This document shows positions 21,810 through 34,889 of a stretch of DNA of 64,000 nt, in pieces. Origin of the DNA: Amaranthus tricolor (lineage: Eukaryota; Streptophyta; Magnoliopsida; Caryophyllales; Amaranthaceae); the NCBI RefSeq assembly GCF_026212465.1, contig NC_080059.1:10944311-11008310 (forward strand). Reading direction: 5' to 3'. Each line of letters starts with the position of its first letter. Within the stretch, counting starts at the first letter, position 1. Below the pieces are notes generated by a model. That model worked only from the letters and a program-made list of their open reading frames with translations, was not told the DNA's origin and ran no database searches. The position numbers were made by a program, and so were the translations under genes.

Positions 21810-24800
21810 TGTAACAGACTCAAAATTCTTAATCATAATCTTCTGATTAATTATTCCGAATTTTCAATTCAAATCCCTAATCCTTTGGTTATCTATTTCA
21901 AACCATCTTTAATTTCTAAACCTTTTTCCGATTTTGTAATTTCTTTCAAATATTAAACTTAAAAAGAATATTATTTTGTTCAAAATCTTTTTATAAACAC
22001 TAAAATATTATTTTATTATTTTATAGTACGAAAAGTAAAATTTTATTATTATATTCACGGTTTTGTAAAACGTTACGTTTTAACTTTCTTCCTTGAACTA
22101 ACATTACTACTTATTATTTTAACCTTATAACTTTGATTTAATTATTTTATATATAAAAATGAGTCGTATTTTTATTATTAACTTTAAGTATAGTTTAGGC
22201 AATATTTTCTAAGTAAATTACATATTTTCATTATCAAATTTACCCATTATTTTAAAGTATATTTACTTGTACATACTAGAAAAAAAAAATTGATGAACCA
22301 AAATCCTTTCTATAATAACTCATGATGTTCGTCACTTACACAAGCTATCCTTCTTCTACACTCCAAACTCATACATAATCACTTACACACTCTAACTCTT
22401 ACACATTCGCTTACACACTCTAAATCACTTACACAAGTTAACCTTCTTCTATACTCCTAAAATACTTTTTCATACAATCTAATAAACTAAAAAGTTACCC
22501 AAACCTATTATAAAAAAAACCCCCTTAGTCATGAGATCACTTACAACACCATCATCAAATCTTTCTAACATTCTTTCTTATATTTTCACTTCATTTAAAT
22601 CTTACTACCTTAATACCTTTATTATTAGTTGAAGAAATTCAAGAAGATGGAGCTTAGAATATTCTTTATTTAGCTAAATCATCATCATTATGGAGCATTA
22701 TTGGGTTATTACTTTGGGTACTTAATGTATTATTATTTTTGGAGTTTCGATTTAATTATTTTGGGAGCTTAGAAGATCATCATTATTTTGGGAGTTTGGA
22801 TTAATTATCTTTGAAGCATTATCATCTATCTTGGAGGGTCTTATTTCTTATTATTTTCCTAATTAGTACTAAGTACTAATCCTTGGTGTTAGTATGGTAT
22901 AACTTCTTACCCTACTCTTTTTGTGGAATTTTACATTATAATTACTTTATAATATGCAAAGTATGAAATATGTTGATATGTTTTTAATAGGAAATTAGTT
23001 TAATGAAATTATGATCAAGATTATATTAAGTATGTGTATGCTAAAAGTATTTTTAGTATGTTAATTTAATAATCTTTAAACAAGTTTAGGAAGTTGGGTG
23101 CAAAATTATATTCTAGTGATATTAACTATGATTTACGTTATAAACTAGTGCTAGTATGTTTATGAGTTAAGTGTTACATTAGGAATGTTATTATTTTTTT
23201 TATGTTAGAATTTTTATTAATATGTTTATGTTAGCCTTCAAACTAGTTTATAAGGTAGTAAGTTATTTTATGAATGTATTTTACTAAGTATGATTATATT
23301 AAGAATATTGTCAGTATACTTTATTTTGAGATTTAAGTTTATCCTTAAAGTTATAGTGAATTCCCATGCTATTGCGTAAAGTTTTTATTTTTGTAATTGG
23401 TCATGTTAATTATTTAAATCTAGGATTTAGTATGATAAATAATATTAAGTCATTCTTTTTATGTGAAAAGGGCCCAAAACACTCATAGGCCATTCCACCA
23501 TTATCATATAATAAAAAAAAGAGTTTGATTTACTAGTTTACATTATTACAACTATTTTTATGATAATAATAAGATAACAATTTAAAAAGATATTTTTGAG
23601 AAATTTTTATAAGTTATTAAATATTGAAGTGTTTTTCTTGAATACATGAGATTTCATAATAAAAGTAACTTTTAATCACTATTTAGTACAAATTATTTTT
23701 TTTTGCTAACTATTTGACCAAAATTTATGTAAAATGATGTAAAAGTATTTTAAGTAAACTTGTCGCTCAAACTATGTGTGATATATTGATTTTGTGAATT
23801 TACAAGTTTTACTTGTTTTATAATTAGAAATATTGACTTTTGTGAAAATTATAAGTTTGACTTTTTTTTAAACTAGAAATATTGATTTTTGTGAAATTAT
23901 AGGTTTTATTTGTTTTACAACTAGAATGTTGATTTTTGCAAACCTAATAAGTTTACTTATTTTTCTAAACTTGAAATATTGATTTTTGGTGAACTTGTAG
24001 AATTTTGGAAACTTATCCAAATGATGCAATTTTAACTTCAATTTTAATTAAAATATTTATTTTTTTTTGAAGAGAATAAAGTTTTATTTATTGTAAAGTT
24101 GAAAATGTTGATTTTGAGAATTTATTTAAAGAGGGATAGATTTTAGTAGCTACTTGTGGAAAATATTAATCTGGAGACTATTGATGTGCTTGTCGATCAG
24201 TGATAAACTTAATTAGTGTTGATGCTATGATGCATGGTACGGTTATGAGTATTAACCAAATGAACTTACTTAAGTGTTAAGATTACCGAATTGTATAAGT
24301 GGCAATAACGTACTTCTGTCAGGATTGAGAATGGTATCTTAATGATTTAAAAGTATGGAACAGAAAAAGAATATGGTAAAAGTAGACGGTGATATTAATT
24401 AATTATAAGTTCATGTTTAAATTATTATTTTGTAAATGTAGCATATAATTTTCGTATTTTGAGCTGGATAGGAAGTTATGCTCGGCGTTAAGCACTGACC
24501 GATTCAATCGCGCTGTCATCCGTATCATGGATGGTAGCATTTTGCAGGATTTAGTTCAGATTCCGATCCATGCTGCAGTAATTACTATTTATCGAGAACT
24601 TAGCTGCTTTTTATATCTTTATTGATGACTAGATGATGATGATGTATTTTTTCCATTTTTTAGCAAATAATATTTCTTATCAGATGTAATATTTACTTTT
24701 GTTTTAAACAGTTTTAGTTTTTATGATTTAAAGTTTTTAAGAGTTCGGCATTTTGAGACTTCCGCAATATTCTTGTATTAAACATTATTATTAAATGTTA

Positions 24801-24831
24801 ATTATGTATCGAGATTGTCGCTCCTATTACA
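21810..24831 (+). mobile_element. 3.0-kb solo LTR (Ty3/gypsy-type ends) inserted in copia piece 2
   Basis: It begins TGTAACAGACTC and ends CTCCTATTACA, giving TG...CA limits with a short inverted TGTAA. The flanks CATGT (21805-21809) and CATGC (24832-24836) match at 4 of 5, and the copia reading resumes exactly on the far side. It has no internal domain, so it is an LTR left by recombination. Large LTRs starting TGTAACA are usual in plant gypsy chromoviruses (Tekay-like). That assignment is inference. The orientation cannot be fixed without a full copy. Confidence 0.8.
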
Positions 24832-25480
24832 CATGCTCTCTACGTATTTAGCGATACGTCAAAAGTACTATTCATCATGGTTTGCTTTATATACGTCTCC
24901 AACCACATATCTAGTAGTATAAACTAATGTTGCTTGTGGTAGCTGTCCTCTTACATGTTGATCCACCTCTATTGTATTTTTCTTGGTGATAACCTATTAC
25001 TATGGTCTTTCGAAAGACAAGCCACTTTTTGTCACATTTTAGTGCTAAAGTTGAATATAAAGGAGTTGCTACTGTTGTAGCCAAATCTTGCTAGCTTTGT
25101 AACCTTTTGCTTGAACTTCAATGCCCGATCATAAAAGCTGCTTTAGTTTATCATAACAACATCAGTATTATATATCATTATGGCAAGCCTCACGCTTTTT
25201 GTGTTCCATCTAAGTATCAAATTGCTGATATATTTACCAAAGGTCTTACATGGATTCTTTTTTAAGAGTTTTGAGATAGTCTCAATGTTCGTCAATCTCC
25301 TGCTTCAGTTAAGGCTTGTATTAGAATAATAGATTGAGATATTATTTGTTTTTAGTATATATTTTGTATATTTTATGATATATTGTAATCTCTTAGTTTA
25401 GGTAATTAGAACATCTTGTATTATTTTCTTTCCTAAGATACATTTACATACCTCAATATATATTGGGTTATTTCCTTCCA
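24832..25480 (+). pseudogene. Degenerate Ty1/copia piece 2, 3' half (RNase H)
   Basis: Continuation of piece 2: 'cgatacgtcaaaagtacta' corresponds to the RY-RSTIYHG segment of piece 1. Then come SAKVEYKGVATVV and VPSKYQIADIFTKGL. The tail 'tattgggttatttcc' matches unit 1 at about 15460. Broken by stops. Confidence 0.88.
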
Positions 25481-26270
25481 CTTAGAGAAAGAGCCCATTT
25501 AATATTTTTAATATGGGCTTTTAATTAGTTCATGGACTAATATTTTACTTGAAAAATAAATACAATGTAAGAAATTAAAAAAGGAAACAAAGTAAAAAAA
25601 GAAGCAACATTTACGACCTTCTTTCTTAGGCACAAAAAGAGGAAACGGAGGGGCTACCAAGAATATTGGTTCTCAATTCTCATTGAACCATCTTGATTGA
25701 AGGTTATTTGTACTTTGTTTTGCGTTAAATTTAATTTGGTGTTCTAGCCTATTTAATCTACATATCTAATAGTTGTATTATCATTTTGTGCATGTGGATG
25801 ATTTATATTAAGCCCTAATTTTCCCAATTATTATTTTACTACTTGGAGTGATATTTTAGGATTGTTTGGTGTTTGTCCTGCCTTTAGCATTGGCTAGAGA
25901 GCATTTTAGTTATACCCAATAATTTATTAGTGAATAGTTAAAAGAGTTTGTTACCACTTACAGTCCTGTGATTCTCATCGGATTTCCACTTAAAAATATC
26001 TAATGTGTTTTATTTTTTCGCATCTTTACTTTATTGTGTCTCACTATGAAATTATTATTATTTGGTTAATTGAATTGATTTAATCTGCTCATTTAACAAC
26101 ACAAAGAAAAAAAAAGTATCTTACAGTGCTGACTTTTCTCAAAAATATTTAATCAAAGCATAAAGACAAATAATCATTCACTAATTGCTGTAGTACCCTC
26201 AATATATACTACCTCATTTTACCCAAACACAACTAAATCCTCCTTCCATTGACATACCATCTTATCAGAG
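25481..26270. other. End of segmental unit 2, then upstream region of the candidate gene
   Basis: 25481-25930 is the counterpart of 15785-16186, without the MITE found there. 25931-26270 is AT-rich and precedes the first ATG of the following candidate gene. There is no clear TATA box I would defend. Confidence 0.45.
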
Positions 26271-29200
26271 ATGCTCTCCTTTCTTAAATCAATCAATCTT
26301 CCATTTCTCTTGGAATTCAATCAATCAATCAAATCAATATATAGAAAACAATTCCAACCATTTCCCTTGGTATTCAATCTATGCTTTGATCAAATAAGCT
26401 CAGAAACAAAGAATAATTATTATATGAAAGCAGCACCCACCATTGACTTACCATCTTATCTGAGATGCTCTCCTTTCTTCAATCAATCTTCAAATTCATG
26501 TCCTATTAATCATTCTAATTTTAAGCCAAATCCTTCTCAATCTAAGGAAAACCATTTTGTTCATAACATCTTACTTGGTTTTAAGCTCTTGTTGTCTGCT
26601 CATGCTCATTTAATTCCTACTCAACATACCTTTCTTGGCCTTAAGGTAATTTTTTTTTAATTTTTTAATTTTTTAATTTATTATTTTATTTCAAATTACA
26701 AATCTTGGGTATTAATATAAAATTATTGATTTTATGAAGTGGGTTTAAGTTTTTTTTTCATCTTGTCTCAATTGGGCAATACATCCAATTTTCAGTTCAT
26801 TGGGATAATAGATCTAGTTTCATGCGATTGTGACTTTGACGGTGAATTTTGCTGTTCGCTTAATTATCGGTATTAATTAGTGGGAATGAGATGATTTGTA
26901 GTGTAAATTTGTATCATACACTTTTTATCTTATTCATTTTGCATCAATTGTAATTTTGGTCCGTTCTATTTATTTTGTATTATTTTTATTTTTAAACAAT
27001 TGCCCATCATTTTTTTTTAATCTCATTCATATATTTTAATTATTTTTTAATTTCATCAACACAATTTGTTTTCTCTCTTTATTTATCAACAATTTTTTAT
27101 AAATTCCACAATTTCTCTTTGCTTCAAATGTATCGGGAGAGACGGAGTATTTATCATCACTCACATGATAATAAAAGTTTGATTATTTTTTTCATAATAG
27201 TATCTAGGAAAAATTGTTGTGAATAATTTAATTTATTTTCAATTACCTGTCAATAATCCCACCTTTTGAAATTTTTTTAATAGTTCAACCTTTGCTTTTG
27301 GTTTGTTTTCAATGGACGCTACAAAAAATGACTTGCTATATTATGTTACCTCTCATCTTCTTCCTTCTTTATAATAATACAATTTACTTCCCATTAGTTG
27401 AGAATAATCCCACTTTTAGAATTTTTTTAAATATTTCAACTTTTGTTTTCAATTTGTTTCCAATAGACCCTTCAAAAAGCTAAATAAAATTGTTATTTTT
27501 TCTCAAGCTTATAGAGTTGATCATTGTATAAATAGTAATTGTCTATATATACATGCCGCTTGACCCTACTTGGCCCGCTGACCCACATCCTAAATGGCAG
27601 GTCAATTTTTTTTAAAAATAATATAATCAGGGTCAGGTACCCGATCCGCCTTAACTAGGTTGGGTCATGGGCCACAAAATACATTGAGTCGGGTCCCCGC
27701 CGACCCGTTATGTATTATCTTTATGAAGTTGAAATTTACACGTTAAAATTTTATAATAAATATAACTATAAAAAATTAATAATAATCGTATGTTTTTTCA
27801 CTTCCTTTCAAAGTGTAGTATCTCTTTAAATCAATGGCAAAGAAAAATTGAGTATTTTAAAAATTGTATATTTTTTGATAATAATTGAATAGAAAATGTG
27901 TTAAAGAAATTTAAAGAGACTGAAATTAAAAGAGACTTAAGATACATGAAATTATGGATGAGATATGTTGGATTATTATAATCTAGTGCCAAAGAAAAAT
28001 TGAGTTTCTAGTTTTTTGAAGGGTTTATTGGCAACAGAATAAAAATAAAGATTGAATTATTAAACAAAAAATTCAAAAGGTGAGATTATTGGTAGGTAAT
28101 GGAAAATAAGTTAGGATTATTGTAAAGAAGAAGAAGATGAGAGATAACCTGATATAGCAAGTTATTTTTTTAAGGTCCATTGGCAACAAACTGAAAGCAA
28201 AAGTTAAATTATTAAAAAATTTTCAAAAGGTGAGATTATTGGCGGGTAAATGAAATTAGATTAGATTATTTATAACAATTTTTCCTAATATCTATTAAAA
28301 TTAATTTTTATGAACAAAATGAAATTATTGAACATAAATAAACATGACAATCCTATTAAAATTAGGCTAATTTTTCATACCATTCCTACCATTTACAAGT
28401 GATAACCAAATGAATGTTAAGGTAGTTGAAGCTTGGATGTGACTTGAAAAATTGTCACATATTTAAATTTTATTGTGCAACTCGAATCCCATATGAATTT
28501 CCTTCGTACTAACTTGTAATGTTTTTTTGGGAAACAAAAGATCAGAGTGGAGAGCAATCATAAAAAAATTCTTGGTGATCTGGATGAAGTAGCAGTGGCC
28601 ACACATGGAAAGGATCTTCTGGCTTATGAATTGGAAGCTGAAGGTTATAATTCTATTATTTCAGTATTTCTAACAGGGTCAGCATATTATATATTTTAAA
28701 ATATTGTAAGTAAGAATTAAAAATTATATAAATAGACATTTACGATATTAAAAGTAGGCATTAAGAATACGGAAGTAAGCATTAAGAATAATATAAGTAC
28801 ACATTATAGTTATAGATACGTAAGAAGCCATTAATCTTTAATGGATTAAGCTTTGAGATACATTTCTCAAAAAGACAGTCTCTCAAGAGAGTAGCTGTTT
28901 AATGAAATGTAGAAAATTGATAATAAATAAGTAGGAAGATTGAATTTTGTGCATTATTGTGAAGGAGAATTGGGATATGTAATGTAGAAGTAATTAAAAG
29001 AGTCTAATAGGCTCTTTTTCCAAATTAAAAAACGATTTATCTAAACTATGCCAAAGTGAATAGGTTAAGGATATTAATTATCTCATTTTTAAATAACGTT
29101 GTTCAAATGAGACAATTAATGACACTTAACCTATGTCCTTATAGCATAGGTTAATTAGATAAGCTATCTAAACATAAAATAATACAAATTAAAAGGACAA

Positions 29201-31467
29201 AGCAAATAAAATATTTCAATTCTATGAGAATATTAATTAAAAAAAATTCTCTATTAATCGATTTCTTTTATAAAATGTTGTTTGATTGCAGATGCAATAG
29301 GAATAATATTGGACTTTGAAGAATATTGGACTCATAGTTGCTCTATTGTGAGTAAAATATTTAATTATAAAAAGTATTTGCTTTAATTAATTATATTCAA
29401 GAAAAATATGAATACTTATTAAATTGTGGAGTATTTGTAAAATCTAAAAGACTTGTGGTGAGCATTAAACATTTTTAGCAAAAAGACTTTTACAGAGGCA
29501 AGTAGATTGGTTGAAACAAATCTCACTTCTGATATACGCGGCAGAGGAAGTCCAGAAAACAATGAATCAGATAGTAAATATGCAGAGGTAATTTTGTATA
29601 TAAATTTTATATGTTTCATGCTTTAACTATATTTAGGGCCCCCTTCCATAGAGATCCTGAGTACAAGCTTTTTGGAAAAAAAAAAAAATGTTTTCTATTA
29701 TTTACTTTTCTAAATCTATAATAAAACAACATTACAGTAGTCAAATCTGTCGGTTTATTTTTTACAATACACAATCACTTAATTGATCAATTTAAGATTA
29801 TGATCAACATATTGATGTTTTTGAAAGTTGTAACAGATTATTTATGATTTATTGCTTGAAAGTCAAAATTAACTACTTTAAGATTATTATCGATCTCTTT
29901 AAGGTTTTAATGAACTCCTTTAAGATTGTAAGTTATACTTGGACAATATATAGGCGATGGATTATAATTCAGCACTACAAGCTTTAAATTGTTCAATTTA
30001 AGGTTATAATTGATCATTTTAAAACTTGTTATTTAACAAGTTAAAGTTGTCTGCTCTAATAGTATAATTGATTAATTTAAAGTCAAAATTGACCAATTTA
30101 AAAAGGTTATAGTTAATTCATTTGAAGTTATATACTTTAAATTGAATTTGGTCACTTTAAGGTCATAATAATCACTTTTATGTCAAAACAGTGACAATTT
30201 GTGATAACCAATTACATTTAGATATTTCATTCTAATAGAATTGGGCATCCAAATGAAAATCACCCAATAAACTTAATAAAAAATTAAGAAAAAAAAGGGA
30301 ATTTCAAAGCACATAGCACACATGTTATCATCTATTTACTATTTTTTTTATCAGTCTTTTCTCACCTTTTTCTTGAAAGAGGAAAAATTATCAAGAATAA
30401 TAGAACCTTTTGTTTATTTTCCTACAATAATATCAAGTTTTGATTAACTGTGAATAATACAAACTTAGGAAACTAGCAATGCAAAGAACTATCCTAGAGC
30501 TAAGTGTAAGGCCCATAAAAATAGCCACCTAAGTCGACTCTTTAATCAATTAGCTACTCTTGTGAGAGACTGTTTCTCAAAGAGACTACCTCAAAACAAA
30601 AATCTATATTTTTTATTTTCTCTTCAGTTTGTATCAATTGGCTAAAAAAGGCTATATTTTTAATGCATTTGACAGAGAGGTCATCTCTCACAACAATTTG
30701 TGTTAATCGTTAGGAAGAAAGTGAAAAAAACCTAGATTATGTGCCTCATGGTTCAAAGGAGCACTAAAGTTTGGGTTATCAACTTGTGCGTCATATAGGT
30801 GGTTGCACCGTTCGTTTAAAGATATGTAAAATTAATATAACTACTATTACATGAATCATAATTAATGACAAATGAAAGTGTAGTCTTTTTTAAAAAATTT
30901 TAATAATTAACAAAGAAGGCTGAGTTATGGAAGCTTTAACTACAAATTAATGGGTTAAATAAAAGAAAATTACTCTACCAAGTTAATTTACTCTGTAGTA
31001 TTTTTTTTCTCTAAATTTAAGTAATTTTAACTGATATTTCTAACTTATCCTTAAATTCGCCCTTTAAAGTGTTTTTTTTTCCTTCCATAAGTGATAAGTA
31101 TGAAAATATATTTTGTTTGTTGGTCCCAGGTGATGTTATTTATAATTATTGATGGTCAAATAGATGACAAAGGCATTTCTAACTGCGAGCAACTACAGAT
31201 GTTTTTGAAACAAAACATTGAAAAAATAATAGTAAGTCAAAATTGCATTCTTTTTCTTATTATAGTTTCCATACTCATAATGTTTTTTATAATAAATTAT
31301 CAAAATATAAATTTGCTTTAAAACTGTGTGTAATGATATGACAGAAGGTGCATGTTACATGTTCGAGTTCTGGAATGCAAGAGAAACATCCACATAAGTC
31401 TCATTTAATCTTTCGCTACTCAGAAGAGAGCAAGAAAATTAAACAGCATTTGGAATCAAAGATTTAA
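26271..31467 (+). CDS. Candidate six-exon gene, unrecognised protein (235-286 residues)
   Basis: Model: exons 26271-26645, 28541-28643, 29292-29347, 29486-29587, 31130-31231 and 31345-31467 (TAA). All introns are GT-AG, and the phases fit so that one frame runs 861 nt. The exon 4 to 6 junctions are especially good (AG|GTG; ATA|GTAAGT; CAG|AAGGTG). The exon 4 acceptor is the least certain, because an AG eight bases upstream would shift the frame. Met at 26424 (MKAAPTIDLPSY) may be the true start, giving 235 residues, since the sequence before it partly duplicates what follows. The protein is soluble-looking: a Ser/Asn/Pro-rich N-part, then mixed charged segments such as ILGDLDEVAVATHGKDLLAY and IIIDGQIDDKGISNCEQLQM, and a Lys-rich end. 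I do not recognise the family. Intron 1 holds a foldback MITE. It could also be a decaying gene fragment, or lack further exons in the 1.5-kb intron 4. Confidence 0.5.
27207..28287. mobile_element. Foldback MITE (AGGAAAAATT family) in intron 1
   Basis: The left end AGGAAAAATTGTTGTGAATA and the right end 'ttatttataacaatttttcct' are inverted, and the inversion continues for about 150 bp (caaccttttgaaa / tttcaaaaggtgag). Within it, about 27545-27720 is a separate 'cccgctgacccacat / gggtccccgccgacccg' repeat. It is the same family as 47989-48431 and 59951-60617. Confidence 0.7.
28672..28900. mobile_element. Truncated MITE of the GAGAGACCGTCTCTT family
   Basis: The tandem phrases 'aaaagtaggcattaagaata' and 'ggaagtaagcattaagaata' and the right end 'cagtctctcaagagagtagct' match 15510-15773. 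The left terminal repeat is largely lost. It lies in intron 2 of the candidate gene. Confidence 0.75.
29750..30190. repeat. Degenerate short-period repeat in intron 4
   Basis: About fifteen imperfect copies of a roughly 22-28-bp phrase like 'tttaaggttataattgatca'. Spacing and sequence are too irregular for a CRISPR or a clean satellite. A similar phrase occurs at 45610-45740 inside another element, so it is probably the body of a MITE. Confidence 0.55.
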
Positions 31468-34400
31468 AGGAAAATAAAGAGGAAATTGAAAAGATGTATT
31501 GTTGTTTTTTAAATAATAAATTTGGAGGGAAACGATTCAAAAAAAAAAAGATTTGAACGAATTAATTTCCTTAATTTTGTTAATCACCGAAACTCTCCAA
31601 ATTGAAGTGGAAAGATTTTTGTAGGCAAATTTTTTTTTTTTTCCTCTCTCTTCCATTTCATCTTCAATATCTCGTTTTGTTGGAAATTGGATTATGTAAT
31701 ATGTAGAAAACACTTTGTGTTTTGTTAAGGAAAAAGTGTGTATTTTATAGTTGGAATTAGTGAGCTACTATATGACGAAAGATTGTTTCATTGAGAATGC
31801 GATTGTCAAAAGTATTATAGGTACCACATACCTTGAAAACTTTTCTTATCCTAACACTCACTCTTATACGTAGTGTGTATTCACAATTCAGAGTTTAAAT
31901 GAGTTACCAGTTATCACTTTAGACTTCGATTAAAGATAAAAAATAAACTTTTACTCAAAATTTAATAGAGTTTAATTAGACTTTTTTTTATTGGGCATTC
32001 CTAGCAATTAGATGAACCATATATTAAACACCTCTTGAATAACCATCAAACACATGGACCCACCATGAAAGGAATATTATTCTTATTTAACCTCTCACTT
32101 TTGGTGAACGGTTATCCCATTTTTTTAAAAAAATTTTTTACCACGTGTCGGCTCCTGATTGATCATTGCAAATATGACCCCTGCATGCCTGTGATGCCCC
32201 TGACGCGCGTCAATCAGCAGGCCAGGTGGCTGCATGTCATTGGGTGCAAAAATATACCCGTTTTTTGCCTTTAACGGCTATTTTCGTATTTAAATAAATT
32301 TAAAAAAAAAATTATACCAACGGTCATATTTTTTCGAGATCTATAAAATGAGACCCATATTGATATTTTTTGACATAATTTTATTTATACATATTTTGTT
32401 CTTAAATATTAAAAAATATTTATTAAAAATTATATTTATATTTATATTTATTAAAAAATATTATTTTTATTGAAAGAATAATTTTTTTTAATTATAAAAT
32501 AGTAGATGTATTTTAATCAAATAAAAAATTATATTATCTTTGTACATGAAAATATTATTATAAAAAAATAAAGATAAATGTTAGATAAATTAAGGGAGAG
32601 AAATTATGGTGGGGTAGAAAAAAAGTAAGAAAAAGAGGATGATGACCTTTTAAAAGAGGTCATTGTTAATAAAATTAGGTTGAAAGATGAAATTTTAGGA
32701 GAGAGAAAAATTGTGAAATAGTAAGATGACCTTTTTTTTAGGTCATGAGTAAGGAGGGCCTTAAAAGCATATACTTAAAGTAGAATCAAGAGGATTAATA
32801 CATACATAATCAAACCCTCTAATTTTGAAGATAATTACGACGTTGGATGAAAGATCAAAACATGCAAAAGCTCAATGGACAGAATTGTTGCACCTCGCCT
32901 GAACACCACACAGCCAAGTTTTGATCAAAAGCCAATACAAGGAGAAGGGATCTCATATCTCACGAGTCACGAGAGTGGTTGCTATCCCATATTTTGATTT
33001 TTTTTCCTATTATCTTTCAATAGCAACTCCTTTTTAATTAAAAATCATCTAAAAATTGTATTCATAAAATCCAAAAACTCCTAAAAATATTTTTTTATAA
33101 AAGGTTAGCATATTTTTATCCAAGTAAGAATAGGGTTAGGTTAATGGCATTAAAGTGAACCAAGTCTTAAACTCAATGTTTAATAAAGTGAGACGAAAAA
33201 AATCAACTGCTTTAAGAGCGAAACTAGTCTTGAACCCTAAAACACCCTTGATCAATCAAATGAATTAAGTCATGTTTTTTAAAAATATATCTTGAGACCC
33301 CACAAGATGTACCTTGCTTAAATAGGTGAAATATTCATTGAGTTATAATGTGCATGTTAATTATTCGAACCTATGCATGCACCTTGATTTTTATGACTGC
33401 TAAGTTCTTAGTTTACTATAGCAGGCAACCTAAGACCGCCACATTCACATAGGTGGATCAATACACATAAGGTATCCTTAGATCTAATAAGAATTCCTTA
33501 AGAACTAAAGCCTCCAAATCGAGCTATTAATAAGCCATAGGAATGGGAGAAATGTTGCAATGCTCATCTTATGGGCTTAGCCCCTCCTTTCGACTTATAA
33601 AGGACAAATTTCCTTGACTTTCCTTTTGTTAAAGGGTAATGCAAGATTATTATTGGATTCCACAAAATCCACCGTGATCACACTATTTTTCAATAAGTGT
33701 TTAAGTGTGCCTAATCTTATTCAAATACTACACTTTTTATTTTCGTTCATCCCTTTACCTTACGAAACTTTTTTTTTTATAGAAATTTATCCATTATTTT
33801 TTTTCAATCTTCATCTGCATATTTTTTTTCTACATATAATACTATGCACACAATTTCAATGCTCTCACCGCTTTCTTAATCTTTATGCCATTTTAAGGTA
33901 ATACCAACTCATCAAGACTAAGATAGTAATCGGTAAGAGTAAGTGAGTTGGTAGCTAAAGTACTTAAATGTCCCTCTAAAAAAGTATAGTAAAGGGAAAG
34001 TTAGTTTTAAGGAAAATCTGGAGATATAGTAATAAATGAAGAGATAGAATAAATTGCGTGAATGAAATTAAAAGAGAGTTAAATTATACAAATACAATTA
34101 TAAAAAGTGATGGACCATTGTCTGAAAAAAAATAAGGCAAAATAAGAGGAACAATTAAAATTGAAAATAATGATAAATGAGAGCGACAAAAGGCGTACAA
34201 AAGTATAAAGCTGTTAACGATATGTTCAGTTATTGATATTAAATGGTGGGAATGGTCAAGAAGAATTATTGTAATTTTTGTTGAAAAATCTGTTGACAAA
34301 TTTAAATTAATACTCGTTTAACTTTAATTATATCATTTTCTTCGCTCAATCATTTCAATGCATTACTATTCGAAGAGTGGGTACTAGCCTACTAGGTGAT

Positions 34401-34750
34401 AATGAAAAATTGCATATATAAATCTTTCCTATTATTGTATTTTCATCATGCAATAACATCATGCATTTTATGGAAATTTGTACGACAAACAATTTTTATT
34501 ACCACCATTTTAAGAAAAAAAACATGTCTTGTATAAGACTGTCTTACCATAATATGAGACTATTTTACCCTATCAAAGATCCATATAATCAACATTTTTC
34601 TTTAATTTATTATTTTAAGATTATAAATCATCATTTTAAAATTATAAATAATCATGTTAAGACTAAACTTTAATATTATATTTATTATTTTTATCAATTT
34701 AAATTATAAGTAATTTCTTTAACGTTTTAATTATATTAAAACAACCCGAT
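31468..34750. other. Intergenic DNA, no gene seen
   Basis: Open frames here (for example 32035-32274 and 33614-33901) are short and lack domains or splice context. 32140-32240 is a GC-richer island with 'cacgtgtcgg' and 'gacgcgcgtcaatcag'. 34524-34790 begins and ends with phrases like 'cttgtataagactgtctta', suggesting a decayed MITE of the 'TGTATGAGAC' type. Confidence 0.45.
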
Positions 34751-34889
34751 AGAGATGATTTCGGGGTAAGATGTATAGTCGTATTGACACATCTTCATTC
34801 CACACGAACACAAAAACGCCATTTAGTTTTCCACAATCATCACTATTCTCCTGCCTGAATCGCCATCTCTGCTTCTTGACGCTTCAGTA

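Noticed and set aside
29750..30190. CRISPR-like array
   Set aside because: Repeats are imperfect, spacing is irregular, there are no unique spacers, and the DNA is a plant nuclear intron.
32140..32240. GC-rich island as a CpG-type promoter of an unseen gene
   Set aside because: No exon follows on either strand within reach; it may be part of an old element.
33614..33901. 95-codon frame as a gene
   Set aside because: Phe/Leu-rich translation of T-rich DNA with no family match or splice evidence.
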